Below, piece by piece: positions 28,756-42,942 of a DNA stretch of 64,000 bases. Numbering within the stretch: position 1 is the first letter of the stretch; every line of letters starts with the position of its first letter. The DNA is from Sipunculus nudus (lineage: Eukaryota > Annelida > Sipuncula > Golfingiida > Sipunculidae). The position numbers and the translations under genes were made by a program. Location of the stretch: positions 28,831,340-28,895,339 of the forward strand of contig CM049322.1 in NCBI GenBank assembly GCA_026874595.1, written 5' to 3'. The notes under the pieces were generated by a model, which saw only the letters and a list, made by a program, of their open reading frames with translations, searched no databases and was not told where the DNA came from.

Positions 28756-29339
28756 ACATGTTCTAGCCGCTTTTGGCCTATCGCCCTACAATGTTATGCA
28801 GACCTGTCGTAAAATGCATCAATATTAAAATGGACAGAGACAAGAGTATGAGAAAAACATGCTTGTTCCCTAAACCTACGTTCCCACGCTAACATCGATA
28901 CATGATACGGCATATAAAAATACATCCATTTAGAAAAGCAATCATACGGAGCCCGGGAGACAATATAGTGAATTATATTTATTGATTCGTGCGCAAATTC
29001 GTGCGCACGAATTACAAGGTGTGAAAATATAATTACAAGGTGGAAAAATATTTATTTATTCGTGCGCAAGAATTATTGGCCAATGAGAACAGCTTTCTTA
29101 TGTTGCTGGCTCAATGCTTATTGGCTACTTATTCCTGCGCACGAATTAATAACGCGTACGCTCGAATTACTAGCCAATTAGAAGCAAGCACACATCGACT
29201 CAGTGTAGGCTTAGGCTGGCAGATTCTGCGGGCATTCCGGTTGGAGTCCAACGACTTCCGACAGTTCCGTGACTTTCTGTTTTGGCACATTCGGAACTCT
29301 GTAGTGCTTGAAATGGAAAGGGCTATAAGCTATACTTAA

Positions 29340-30175
29340 AGAATATAAATATAAATCTCACAGACCCATTTACTCAGTGTCGTGCATGGTGGAAAATTTC
29401 TAAGGCTTTCTTTGGTAAAAAACAACAACCTACATTATCATCATTGGAGCATAATGGGAACATAATTGTAGACAAAGCCGACTAGGCTAAAATTTGTAAC
29501 AGTTATTTTGCTTCACAAAGTGACTACAGTTAAAGTTTCATAATCGCCATTTGATGATGATGCTACATTGTAAATTACACATAAACTAGATGAAATGTGC
29601 TTCACAGAAACTGAGGTATCTCATGTCATATTTGGGAGTCACCTGAGCTTATTCGCTTTCCTGGCAGGAACACATAAACATAATATGTTTGAAAGCCAAT
29701 AAGCGTTTGGAAAGTTTGAAATATTATAAAATTCATTTCTATATGAAAGTTTTAGATCGTATGTTTAAGTCATTAATACGGCCAGTACTGGGGTATGGTA
29801 ATATAATATTTGACAATTGTTCTGTCACACAGTCATATCAACTGGAAAGCAGCTTTAACATGTACTGGAGCGCTCTCGACTACCAGCACTGAACCTATGT
29901 TAAAAGATATATGATGATCAAGTCTAAATATAAGAAGATAATTGGCTATACTATCCACATTTTATGAAATGGTTAATGGACTTGCTCCAGATTGTCTTCT
30001 TTATATATTACCTCAAACTCTGTCTCATGCTCAGCCTAACAGTCTGCGCAAATCGCATTTGCTAAGAATACCGAGGTTCACACGGAAAGACTGTCGCTTT
30101 TCTTTCTTTCCAATAACCTGCAAACTTTGGAACAGTCTCCGAATTCCAATAATTCAGTTTATACTTCAATAGATT
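29340..30175 (+). pseudogene. Degenerate LINE reverse transcriptase
   Basis: Plus-strand pieces in different frames include a WWKISKAFFGKK segment, then LKANKRLESLKYYK and FKSLIRPVLGYGNIIFDNC, then MVNGLAPDCLLYILP and a CKLWNSLRIP tail. This order matches the C-terminal half of a jockey/CR1-like ORF2. Stops and deletions (about 29500-29650) make it nonfunctional. Confidence 0.78.
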
Positions 30176-30942
30176 CGTGTAACATAAAAATGTTCGTGAC
30201 TATTTAAACCCTGCCTCTCGAAAAATACTATACTTAATTAAAAGTGCAATTCCACAATAAAAAATAAAAACCTCACAGTTCTCTGGTGACAAACGCATCA
30301 GTCTTGTACAATGCAGAGAAGCATGTTTTGTTTAACACCTGGTCGACAGAGGGCACTCGAGTAATGCGCAGTTGCACACTGATTACGTGTGACATTATTT
30401 CTTATCTACCCCCCCCCCCCCCCCCAAAAAAAAAAAAAAACACACACGCACTGATTATGAAATATTCTAATAGCTGGCATTTCACCTACGGTTTTATTTT
30501 GATATGTTTCACATATAATTTTCTGGCTGCATGCACATTAACAATAACTTTACTCGTGATATTTGGAGGGGTTAATGAAACATCTCCCATTGAAGTAAAC
30601 ATATAGCATTAATAATATAACGTTCATTTTACAGAAAGTAAACCCGCCAATGTTATTGATAGACCACAAGCGAATTGTTGACATTATGAGCCACCATAAA
30701 GAAAAAAAGAATTATTATTTTTATTGATTTTTTTATTGAATAACACGCAGGTTATGAGTGAACTAAACATTCTGCCATTGTCCCTTGCATGCTCAATTAC
30801 AGAGTTGTGGTTGTTGACTGGCGTTTAAGACTATGACCCGGGAGAAGTGCTTGAGTAAACTGCGTGTCTTGATTGCTGCCAGTGTTAGGGAGACCAGGGA
30901 AATTAATAAAATAATGACAAGTGTTGTAGTCGAGTCACGACC

Positions 30943-31490
30943 TAGACTGGTACCCCGCTCTATTATGGCACCGCTGCTCTAGGCCAATCATAGAGACGGG
31001 CGTACAACGCCATCTTCAGGACTCCCTGCAGACTGGTTCCAACTCAAGTGTGAATCATATATGATAAAAATAAGCATTTCGTTTGCTCAGAGAAGTTGTT
31101 AAAAGTTGGCTGTACATTTCGTGTGACATTTATGATTAGGTTAATAGATATTGATAATAAACCAATGCCACGTACAGTGGAATATCAAGTATTCAGTATA
31201 TCGTATGATTCGTGTCATCTATACATCCATCAGTCAATTTTTGTGCAAAAACTAATTTTTCAATATTTGGAAACTTTAAAAAACTAAAGAAAGTAATTTT
31301 ATAAGTAATCTTCACGGATAACCAGCCAGGATTGCGAGAACGTCCATGACAATCGGTGTGAGCGTACAGACTGGAGTTGGAACCAGTCTACAGGTAGGTC
31401 AGGAGTTGCAACTGGGAGTACTGAAGATGGCGTTGTACGCCTGTCTCTATGCTTGGCTTGAGGGCCATAATAGAGCAGGGTACCAGTCTA
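30943..31490. mobile_element. Mutator-type MITE with 9-bp target duplication
   Basis: Long inverted ends of about 110 bases beginning TAGACTGGTACC, related but not identical (the right arm has a short extra segment). The element is flanked by perfect 9-base direct repeats GTCACGACC at 30934-30942 and 31491-31499. A 9-bp target duplication and long inverted ends fit MULE-derived elements. No transposase in the interior. Confidence 0.8.
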
Positions 31491-32832
31491 GTCACGACCC
31501 TCCTCGGGAGAAAACGGCCGAGTCCGAGTCACGGCCCTCCGAGGCCCAGACTGAGGCCGAGTCACCACCAACCAATCAGAGTCCATACGACTAGGATTCA
31601 ATATCTGAATGCTTATATAGGTAACAGCTCAAATGCATGAATATACAAAAATGCTCAACCTTAAGCGGCCTCTTGCCGGCCTCGGGAAATGTCATCGAGG
31701 CCGGAAGGCTCGAGTCCCAGTCATAGCCTTCCGAGGCCACGACCGAGTCCGTACAGGATCAACGTCTATTGAGACAATAATAGATCCCTGCAAGGGGATG
31801 TGCACACGAAACGGAACTACACCGGGTAAGATTTGACCTGGATTGCTCGGGCAACCACTGTATACAAACATGGCGGACCAAATGCTTTTGGGTGTCACCT
31901 AGCGGTCACCCAAGAATCGCGCCATTTTACCAAACATATGCTTAAACCGTGTGGCACGTGCTATTGTTGATATACATTTACACCTATACTCCGCCGATAT
32001 CGCGCCGCAATGTGGTTCCCTGAGTTTTACAAAATGAAAAAAAAAACAAAAACAAACAAACAAACAAAATAAAACAAACAAACAAACAGACAATTATATT
32101 CTTTATACCTGTCATATTTGAAATGGATGTTTTCAATGTATGTTCTATATATGCCAGCTCCAATGCCTGAATTATCGTGACTTTAATTGCCAGGCGATAT
32201 AGCCTGCGTTCAACTGAAAAGAGTGCCTTGTGCACATTTATTGTCAGCGATCTATTCCCGTCGTAGACGAGATCTTGCGTGAGGAAAATGCATCGAGACC
32301 TACAGCACTAAAAATTACTAGTGGACACGCCCGGAGATAAAAACCTCCGTTTCCCTGTACTAACAGACATAAATTATCAAGAAGCTCAGAAGACAGTATA
32401 TATTTCAGGCGTTAAACTATCTTCAAAGCGACCGTTTTCAAATTAGGTCGTTATATGTTTATTAACATGTTATGGTAAAGAGTTTTTTTTCTCTTTTCAT
32501 ATGTCCCTTAAGAAGTTACAGAACATTCTTGATTACCAAATACAGTGACATCAATTTTCTAATTTAAATATTCAAAAAAGAGAGAAGTTTGATGGGTGTA
32601 AATAAAACCAAGTTCGGAGTGATTTATATGATAATGATGTCATTGTATAAGAGCATTTGTTGCCAGATGAGAGATATTCCACCGTCTTATCGAGATTGGG
32701 ATTTCACATTAAAAATAAGAAATATTCACATTATATAATTTATATAAGGCAGATCTAACAGTCAATATTGATGGGTGATAAAACTAACATGATTTAATTA
32801 CTTATAAGTAAACAGATGGTATTTATTGTCAG

Positions 32833-32975
32833 GCTATACGACGTGCCGGGCCGGTGACGTTGACATCCCCCCTAACGGTGGCCTGGTCAGGAGAACCGAG
32901 GACGGCTGTTTTGAGGTGTGTAGTTGCGGCTATCCCGTCAGTAGTCTGGAGGCCAGATGTACCAAGAAGTGTTAG
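32833..32975 (+). CDS. Secreted VWC-domain protein, exon 2
   Basis: Phase 1 acceptor fits exon 1 exactly. It encodes YTTCRAGDVDIPPNGG, then DGCFEVCSCG and CTKKC before TAG. The six Cys and the Gly-Cys-x-x-x-Cys-x-Cys core resemble half of a second, degenerate VWC module. Confidence 0.85.
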
Positions 32976-32998
32976 ACACATCCACACGACCAGAGAAC

Positions 32999-33004
32999 AA
33001 TAAA
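32999..33004 (+). terminator. Poly(A) signal of the VWC gene
   Basis: AATAAA begins 24 bases after the stop codon, giving a very short 3' UTR. Confidence 0.75.
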
Positions 33005-33029
33005 CGTGCTCTACGTATATGTCAGGAAG

Positions 33030-36000
33030 TTGTTCTTTTATTCACTTGAAGATATCCACCAGTCATGACCTGTTGCAGAAATAAAATAACTTCAAGTCTC
33101 CCTTTTATATTAAAACGTAATCATTACATTTCAAATTGACCGCATATTAACCTTTTATATGGGACCACCTGTTTAATTCGCCCCTGGCTCCCGCGCGGGA
33201 CGTCTGGACCTTACTGACGGTTGGCGTGGCTGCTCTCCTGCATGGTAGACTTGGTGGCATTTTATTATGTTTAAAGAGCCCTTAGGATTTTACTTATTTT
33301 TCTGTGTCAAAGCGAGAAAGTCGTGGAATCGGATCTCAGACCATCCACACTCCAAACATCAGATCTGGGCCATTCATTACGTACCTCATTAGTCAGTGAG
33401 AGAATGCACAAAATGATAGTCATGATATAGCACCAAATAAAAAATAAATCCAGCAGTGCACTATGATTGAATTTCTCCTTGTTTTAAACTCTATTGTGTT
33501 CAATATATCATTTAATGTTTCCTATGAATTATTAATAATAATAAATATGCAAGGGTGGGCCATGGGTTGATTATAATTTGGGGACAGACATGGATGCGGA
33601 TACAGACGTTGGCGGAGGTTTCTGTTCTGTGAGTGCCTTTTAGTTACATGACTTAATAACATTCTTAATAAATCATAACATTGCAAATTATTATTTTTTA
33701 ATTATTAGTATAGCATTTTCGAAATCCTCTACATCGATCGAGTCCTGTCATTTCGTATCAACTAAACGGCCGCTACAGCGTAAATAGAAAATGTATTACA
33801 TGGATTATAAATGTTGTCTAAATTGGTATCAAAAGCATTTACATTTTTTTTCATTTGGCTGGGGATAGATACAGGATATTAGTGTACTGTTGGTTATATA
33901 ATTCTTAGTTCTTCAGACATGGATATGATTTATGTAAACACATAATGCAAAAATGCAAATTTAACATATAATATAGTATATCAGACTATTCATAACCGAA
34001 AAAATGACACCAAGCAATGATCCGACGATGCTATCCACTCCCTGCCCTGTTTACACAGACATTCTGTATGGTAAAAGATTGAATAATAAAAAGATTGAAC
34101 AATCAGGCAAGGTTAATAAAAATACATGAGAGTCGACCTGCACACAAAGAGTTACCCCGAGCAGGGGTAATTTGGGAGGCGGTGGTTTTGGACTCGGGGC
34201 CCCGTTTATTGGTAATCTCGAGGGGACTGACAATTGATTATTTCCCGTTTACTTGCGCTTTTCTAATCTAAGCTGATAAATTTGACGGCGGTTTTTCGCA
34301 TATCGCCTCCTCGACCTACTCTGAACATAATTCTCTTTTCAATAATGTGAACCTCAACCTCGTTTTCCAAGTCAATTGACGTCGCAAATCACAGAGTCTG
34401 CAATTTGTGTTTGTGTCACAATTAAACATTTTGTATAAATTGACCGCGGGCTTGTTTAATTTCCGGGCCCGGGACACCTCTGGTGGCAATCCCGCGGCGT
34501 TTAGATCATCGGAAGCACGAGCTTTAAATTCTCTGTGAAATTGATTACCAAGAGGGGATCGGCTCAACCGGCATTCCTGTCGTGTTTCAGCCTTGTTGAT
34601 TTCAGTGTAAATTTCATCAGGTCGCGCGGCTGAAAGACCCCCCGCAGAGCGTGTCAATAACAGCCAACCAGGGGACGCCTAGCCAAATGACCGAGGACTT
34701 AATTGCCCCCGTATCTCATTAATTGCCGATTTATTGACTAATTATGCTCGGTCTGATGGAAGGATGGATCTCATAAAAGTGACCCTAATGAGTAGACAAG
34801 ATGACCTATTGGGCGCTAAAGACTGTCATTGGTATCTACTGAAAGATTATTAAAACGACTTGCCTCGTACTAGCCACGCCTGATTACAACCACACGCAAA
34901 ACGTGTAATTTTAACGTTGTAAAATAATTCCCCCAGGAAATATAGGCTCCTGCAAACACAAATTCATTTATATTTATGGCCTAATTGAGATTAAAGGGTA
35001 AGTATTAAGTGAATAACAAGGGCAATAGTTTAGTCCTGGACAGCTTAAACAAGAATAATTGATCATTATAAAAGTTGACATAGTATGGCCCGGTGTTAAT
35101 GCAAATCATTTGAATTTTAATAGTTTTTTTCTGACCTTGACAAAGTCATTTCAGCCTGTTTCAAGCATTTTGATCATATAAGCAGTTTGACATGCGTGGA
35201 GAAAATAATGCAAAGTTTGCTAGACAAAATGCCATGTCAATAACTGTCTGCACAAATTATACACAGTAATATATTCCTTAACTGAGTATAGAACGTTCGT
35301 GTCTTCAATCTTACCACTTTATATAATGCAGTACAGTTATAGCTGATTAAGAAGGTGAGTTATTCTATTGAAATATATTTCGGGGGGGGGGGGGGGGGGG
35401 GGGATTAACAGGATATTTGTTATGTTTGGACGATATTCCACGTAATAATATCACAAAAAATATTGTTAAAAAATGACAATACATGTGAATATTTAAAAAC
35501 CAATAGCATAATTTACCGTATTATGTAAACACGTATATACAGTGAGGTCAGACGAGCATACGCATAAATCGTACAATACTGTTGGGACAAGTTGGAACGT
35601 ATAATATATATATATATAAATATAAGTTATGTAAGATATATAAGTTGTATATAAGATATATATTTAAGTTATAATACTGAAATATTCTGTACACATGTTA
35701 ATATATGTGATAAGGTGAAAGGTGTGTTAAGGTGAAATTAAGGTGGTTACGGTGAAAGTTCAAATTGTTTAAAGATCCTTTATGTCCATTATACAAATCT
35801 AGTTAATTTATAGAAATCTTTATGTAATACTGTAGCTCGTTGCCATGCGACCGTGTTAATCTGCTGGTAGTTTGCCAAGTGAGGTTTTACATTTATCACA
35901 CTTTCCCCGTGCGGTCAGCGGGATATACATGACAGGTCTATATGATAATCTTGTCTGTCACTATATACTGTACATATATAGTATATATGGCATTGTACTT

Positions 36001-38370
36001 GCTTTCGACATGATGTATTGGCTGCCCGGTCAACCATTAAGTGTAAGACTCGCACACAACCCACCAGAAAAAAAAAAACTTGCAATCCGAGAGGAAGGTG
36101 CCAGACTGGGCCATCCAGCATGGTACACACGTTAACTCCAGAGGTGAGCGCAATACAAATGGTTAGTGGGTGTCAGCTCTACCAAAAAAAAAAAACTGTC
36201 ACAAAAGAATTAACTGAGAAAATTAAATACATAAAAGGGGACGATAATGTATGATAAATATGCTGGCTGCCTGTTTATATATGTCTGGACTGACAGCACA
36301 CTGTTAGATGATCGTGTGAGATAACAATTAATTAAAACTTAATATTTAACTTTTCTGTTTCAAAACTGTTCTTGGAAATATTTCCTGATATCGCAGCGTT
36401 AATTTATGCACAAATCAAAACGTAATCTCTCGATTCAGAAATCTACCTTTATCAAAATAGTTTCATTATAGATAAGTTAATTTTATAGTGACTTCCTCTT
36501 AATTATTATTATTTTTATCATGTTATTATATATTATTTATGAAAATACATTAAATGATGCATGATCATGATGATCATGATGAAAATAACAACTATATATT
36601 TATATATATATAAAGCATTGACCAAAATGAAATATCTTACATTTATGAGTTATGAAAATTATAATTATATATTTATATATGTGTAAGCAATCGTGTTGCA
36701 GCATTTATATACCGATAAGTTAAAATAGACAGTTTTGGTATTATTGCTGTAACAGTTGCCTATTGTATACTCTCGGATGATGCCCATTGTACTCGCGTGG
36801 AATGCCCATTATATATACACTATTTACCTCGTAAATGCATGTCAGCCAGAGCTTCGTCGGATACTGCCTTCGGCAGCTAAGAGTAGGCATTGGCTTGCTG
36901 GACAATTCGCGTGATTTTTCACAATTTTACGCCAGCGGAAATTAAAATATAATCCATGTGCATTCTCTTATATATATTTAAAATAAAAATTCATGCGCAG
37001 TCCCTATATATAGAATTCTTAGATATCCATGCATATTACCTGGTATATATTCGATTATAACTTACTTCACTGCACAGCTACAGGTAAAGTTTAACTTATG
37101 TACTTGCCATTAACACATTTTCCTCATGTGAAACTTTTTGGCGTATCCTAAAATTTGGTCCGAGAAATGAGGTCGCTTGCTCTAACAGTATATAACTTAT
37201 TTTCGCTACTATCGTCTGAAATTTATTTAATTTCTTTGCACATAAAACAGACACAGAGAAAAGCAATGGGTCATTCCCCTGAACATTTGTTTAATTTTAT
37301 AATTTTTTGTAACATTACTGGTTGGTTATCAAGGTTGTTTACAATTATCTTTAAAAAATGTGAAATCCATAATTAAAAAAAAAACTCATGGGTCGCTTTG
37401 CATATTATTAAAATAAAGAATTTTCAAAATGCATATTCACATTATTGTTCGACATCAAACACATATATAGCCTCCAGTAATATAATAAAATGGTTGTAAT
37501 AAAAGTACTAGTAATATTAATCAGAATCAGAATGAGAATAATAAGCATAATTATCACCATAATCATCTATATTTTATCATTAGTATTAGTAGTAGTGGTA
37601 GTAAGTGTAATTGTTATTATGATTTCTATTCGTATGCTTAACATGCAGAAGGGCTTTGTTCAGCTGTTGTGTTTGTCATACATTAGTACTCTTATTATCT
37701 ATATATGTATATTTGTTTAGATATTTACACGTATCTACGTCTCCAGCGGTTATAATTTTTATTTATCGAAGTGACACAGATACATTGCTTCTCAAAGTTG
37801 AGAACTAACTAAAATATTAAGAAAGGACATATGATTCAAGGACCATTGAGTTACGTTACTTTTTTTATAAAGGACTAGTCCACAAGTCTGACCGTGTTGG
37901 GTGCAGGCATGTCAGGAATGTGGTCCATTCAAACTAAGAATTTCCGCTGGGACATTTTGCTTAAACTCACATTTTGTTTGAATGGCAGCAGATGTTTAGA
38001 GATGTATACGCGCTCTCTGTCGTTAGATTATAATTTGTATTTTTATTTTCTCTCTAATTTATGTAAAATGATGCATCAAAATATAATATATTAAAGTATT
38101 ATTAAGATATATCTGTACCCTGTTTATACACATGTGCTTGTAGATTTGATTACTAAAAGCCTGAGTTATTGGTGTAATGTGATTGTCGTCATGGTATATC
38201 GAATGGAATAACATCATTAATAGAATGGTTAAAATAACATCTGAAATAGAACATAACAATTTAATGAGCACACGTCCACATCCATGACTTGTGTAACCTT
38301 ACTTTGTAACTGTAATTCATATAAAATCGGAGTCGTACCCTCTCCATCCCCGCTCTGTTCAAGCGACTTA
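33030..38370. other. Noncoding region with a homeodomain-site-rich block
   Basis: No gene supported. A stretch at about 34260-34960 is less AT-rich than its surroundings and carries ATTAATT (34718-34724) and TAATTA (34739-34744) among other short motifs. It reads like a possible regulatory block rather than coding DNA. A run of about 22 G lies at 35383-35403. Confidence 0.4.
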
Positions 38371-38375
38371 TGGTC

Positions 38376-41215
38376 GGGTTATGGTCGGGTTTCAGCGTTC
38401 CCCGAACTGATCTTACGGTCATGGTTTTCGTGGTGTTTCAGTGTTCCCCTTACTGATCTTACGGTCACTGTTATGGTCGGGTTTCAGCGTTCCCCGAACT
38501 GATCTTACGGTCATGGTTTTCGTGGTGTTTCAGTGTTCCCCTTACTGATCTTACGGTCACTGTTATGGTCGGGTTTCAGCGTTCCCCGAACTGATCTTAC
38601 GGTCACGGTTAACGTGCTGTTTCAGTTTTTCCCTGTGTGATCATACGGTCACGGGTATGGTCGGGTTTCACGGTCCCCGAACTGATCTTACGGTCACGGT
38701 TATGGTCGGGTTTCAGCGTTCCCCGAACTGATCTTACGGTCACGGTCATCGTGTTGTTTCAGCGTTCCCCTGACTGATCTTACGGTCACTGGTTTGGTCG
38801 GGTTTCACGTTCCTCGAACTGATCTTACGATCACGGTTATCGTGGTGTTTCAGTGTTCCCCGAACTGTCCTTACGGTTACGGTTATCGTGGTGTTTCAGC
38901 GTTCCCCTGACTGATCTTACGGTCACTGGTTTGGTCGGGTTTCACGTTCCTCGAACTGATCTTACTATTACGGTTATCGTGGTGTTTCAGTTTTCCTTGA
39001 CGGATCTTATGATGACGGTTATGGTCGGGTTTCAGCGTTCCCCGAACTGATCTTACGGTCACAATAGTTGTGGTGTTTTAGTGTTCCCCTGACTGATCTT
39101 ACTGTCACAGTTTAGTCGCGTTTCAGCGTTCCACGAACTGTCGGTCACATTTATTGTGGTGTTTCCGTGTTCCCCTGACTAATCTTCCGGTAACAGTTAT
39201 GGTCGGGTTTCGGCGTTCCCCGAACTGATCTTACGGTCACGGTTATCGTGGTGTTTCACGTTCCCCGAACTGATCTTACGGTCACTGTTGTGGTCGGGTT
39301 TCAGCGTTGCCCGAACTGATCTTACGGTCACGGTTATTGTGGTGTTTCAGTGTTCTCCTGACTGATCTACCGCTCACGGTTATGGTCGGATTTCAGCGTT
39401 CCCCGAACTGATCTTACGGTCACGGTTATTGTGGTGTTTCAGTGTTCTCCTGACTGATCTACCGCTCACGGTTATGGTCGGGTTTCAGCGTTGCCCGAAC
39501 TGATCTTACGGTCACGGTTATTGTGGTGTTTCAGTGTTCTTCTGACTGATCTACCGCTCACGGTTATGGTCGGGTTTCAGCGTTGCCTGAACTGATCTTA
39601 CGGTCAGGGTTATCGTGGTGTTTCAGTGTTCCACTGCCTGATCTTAGGGACACTGTTGTGGTCGGGTTTCAGCGTTTCCCGAACTGATCTTACGGTCACA
39701 TTTATTGTGGTGTTTCAGTGTTCTCCTGACTGATCTACCGCTCACGGTTATGGTCGGGTTTCAGCGTTCCCCGAACTGATCTTACGGTCACGGTTATTGT
39801 GGTGTTTCAGTGTTCTCCTGACTGATCTACCGCTCACGGTTGTGGTCGGTTTTCAGCGTTCCCCGAACTGATCTTACGGTCACGGTTATTGTGGTGTGTT
39901 GCAATGTTCCCCTGACTGATCTTACGGACACGGTTATTGTGGTGTTGCAATGTTCCCCGAACTGATCTTACGGTCACGGTTATTGTGGTGTTTCAGTGTT
40001 CTCCTTACCGATCTACCGCTCTCGGTTATGGTCGTGTTTCAGCGTTCCCCGAACTGATCTTACGGTCACGGTTAACGTGGTGTTTCAGTTTTCCTTGACG
40101 ACTCTTATGATGACGGTTATGGTCGGGTTTCAGCGTTCCCCGAACTGATTTAGTGTTCCCCTGACTGATCTTACTGTCACAGTTTAGTCGCGTTTCAGCG
40201 TTCCCTGAACTGTCGGTCACATTTATTGTAGTGTTTCAGTGTTCCCCTGACTGATCTTCCGGTAACGGTTATGGTCGGGTTTCGGCGTTCCCCGAACTGA
40301 TCTTACGGTCACGGTTATCGTGGTGTTTCACGTTCCCCACACTGATCTTACGGTCACCGTTGTGGTCGGGTTTCAGCGTTTCCCGAACTGATCTTACGGT
40401 CACGGTTATTGTGGTGTTTCAGTGTTCTCCTGACTGATCTACCGCTCACGGTTATGGTCGGGTTTCAGCGTTCCCCGAACTGATCTTACGGTCACTGTTA
40501 TTGTGGGGTTTCAGTGTTCTCCTGACTGATCTACCGCTCACGGTTATGGTCGGGTTTCAGCGTTCCCCGAACTGATCTTACGGTCACAGTTGTTGTGGTG
40601 TTTCAGTGTTCTCCTGACTGATCTACCGCTCACGGTTATGGTCGGGTTTCAGCGTTGCCCGAACTGATCTTACGGTCACGGTTATTGTGGTGTTTCAGTG
40701 TTCTCCTGACTGATCTACCGCTCACGGTTATGGTCGGGTTTCAGCGTTCCCCGAACTGATCTTACGGTCACGGTTATTGTGGTGTTGCAATGTTCCCCTG
40801 ACTGATCTTACGGTCACGGTTATTGTGGTGTTTCAGTGTTCTCCTGACTGATCTACCGCTCACGGTTATGGTCGGGTTTCAGCGTTGCCCGAACTGATCT
40901 TACGGTCAGGGTTATCGTGGTGTTTCAGTGTTCCACTGCCTGATCTTACGGAAACTGTTGTGGTCGGGTTTCAGCGTTTCCCGAACTGATCTTACGGTCA
41001 CATTTATTGTGGTGTATCAGTGTTCTCCTGACTGATCTACCGCTCACGGTTATGGTCCGGTTTCAGCGTTGCCCGAACTGATTTTACGGTCACATTTGTT
41101 GTGGTGTATCAGCGCTCCCCGAACTGATCATACAGTCATGGTAATCTCAATGTTTCAGCGCTCCCGGACCTGATTATACGGTCACTTTTATAGTGGTGTT
41201 TCAGCGTTCCCCTAC
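38376..41215. repeat. 46/92-bp minisatellite (about 60 monomers)
   Basis: Two alternating monomers of about 46 bases, one with GGTCGGGTTTCAGCGTTCCC and one with GTGGTGTTTCAGTGTTC, both ending GATCTTACGGTCAC or GATCTACCGCTCAC. The alternation makes a 92-base higher-order unit. Edges are more diverged than the centre. Confidence 0.92.
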
Positions 41216-42639
41216 GTATAGCGGTGGTTTCAGTTTATTTATATCATCGCCATGCTCCTCGCTCAGGGATTAAAGATTATAGTGACCAGCATCTTACCCG
41301 TTCTTGCACTGGGACCGGTCCGCAAGACTCCGACCAGTCCCGTCAGATTCACCGACGTAATTTATGATAGATGACACTGAGATAGCTGCCCCGCAAAAAT
41401 ATTTAAAAAGACCCTCCTTAGCACACACCTGTTCCTTCACGACACTTCAGGACCTACAACGGTGATTTCCGAGACGTGGCCACAGAGAAGATGAGTGACA
41501 GGGGTTTAATGTCAGTGTCAATGATTAGTGTTGGGCCGATCATCGAGTTTTATCGAAAGTCAGTCGGTTTACTGCTACTTTCAAGCGCTCGATTACCAAA
41601 GGCAACTATCGATTACATCATAATCATGATAATGAGTCTTTGTTTCCAAATAACTTCCGTATGTAACTGAGTTTACCACGGTAGATGCGAGAACGGAGGA
41701 CGGAATTAACCTCTGTGAACTGGCAGAGCCGCAGAATAAGCGGGGAGTTTTGTAACGAGATGTACATTGCACAGTATGGGCGGTATGTCGTTAAAATGCT
41801 CCATAAATTCTACGGAAAACTGCATGTTTCTTTTAATTTGCCTGAACCGATTATTAATCGATCATCGATCGGTTTGCTCAAACCGATGATCGATTATGAA
41901 AAAGGAACCGACTCCCATCACTTTCAATGATATTACATATGTAGGCCTAAGTTTGATTTTGTGAACATCAACGCAACACTCGTGACGTAAAAATGATATC
42001 TTTTTATATTTTGGTTACATTTATCCCATCAACATAACTTCTTTCTATTTCATAAGAGAAAGAGATAATAAAAAAAGGAACCCAATGAACCCAAAACCTC
42101 TTGGAATGCAGTGTGAACAGCTAAACCAAAGCACGGCCAGTGTCTGATTAACTTCCTGTGATTGGTGTTGACGTCACGTGGTCTTTAGCGTGTAGATGAA
42201 GTATAAATACTGTAGCCGTATTGTCAGATCACGACTTCAGGCAGCGGCTTAACGGTTTTAACTTCTTTACAAAGTCAAATTTCTCAGAGACAGCTTGTGA
42301 TTTCGGCATTTTTATTAAGCCGGTATATGATGCAAGATATATACAAGGCCTTGTTATTCTCATGTATATTAGCCACGCGTGGATAATAAAACTGACAACA
42401 GGATAGCATGCTGATGTCAGTTTCAAAGAGGCCGCGGATGAATGGATTACATTCGTATTGAAATGTGTTCCGCTCGTCCCAGGCTCGGTGACGTCACAAA
42501 CTGTTGGGGCTCACGCGGGTTATACCTGAGACACTCGTACAAGAGGTACACACAAAACACATCTATTCCTTAGTAATTGAGATATGAAACATATCTACGG
42601 ACATATCAGAGTGTTACCTCTGACCATGCATTGACTTAC
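41216..42639. other. Noncoding, no gene recognised
   Basis: Mixed composition. Around 41860-41900 a short inverted motif (CGATCGGTTT ... AAACCGATGATCG) is present. No exon framework was found. Confidence 0.4.
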
Positions 42640-42701
42640 CTCTCCCGTAACATGTTGTTTAAGTCCCCGTGAACTCCTTAAGTAAGTTCCACAATCGTCT
42701 C
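42640..42701 (-). CDS. Unassigned exon candidate
   Basis: 62 bases between a strong acceptor (TTACTGTTACCACAG) and a consensus donor (GTAAGT). Only one of three frames is open, in phase 1 to 0, reading DDCGTYLRSSRGLKQHVTGE. No family recognised. It cannot be joined directly to the candidate at 43681-43883 because both start in phase 1 and end in phase 0. Confidence 0.3.
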
Positions 42702-42804
42702 CTGTGGTAACAGTAAAATAATAGTTGGTCAGTGCGGCTACACCCAACTGGCTGTTGTGAGCTGGATATACTCTAACAGATGACTGGCTTAATTTAGTTT
42801 CGCA

Positions 42805-42805
<1 letters not shown>

Positions 42806-42864
<59 letters not shown>

Positions 42865-42889
42865 ATATATATATATATTTATATATATA

Positions 42890-42940
<51 letters not shown>
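42806..42940. repeat. Compound TA/TG/GA microsatellite
   Basis: (TA)n followed by (GT)n, another TA stretch, (GT)n and then a long (GA)n run. Confidence 0.95.

Positions 42941-42942
<2 letters not shown>

Larger units (their letters stand above)
28230..32832 (+). other. 4.6-kb intron of the VWC gene
   Basis: Donor GTAGGT, acceptor TTATTGTCAG. It contains a TA run at 28690-28753, a LINE relic at 29340-30175, a C run followed by an A run near 30410-30440, and a Mutator-type MITE at 30943-31490. Around 29000-29170 there are several short inverted CGTGCGCA/TGCGCACG motifs with AATTA flanks. No additional exon was recognised. Confidence 0.75.
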
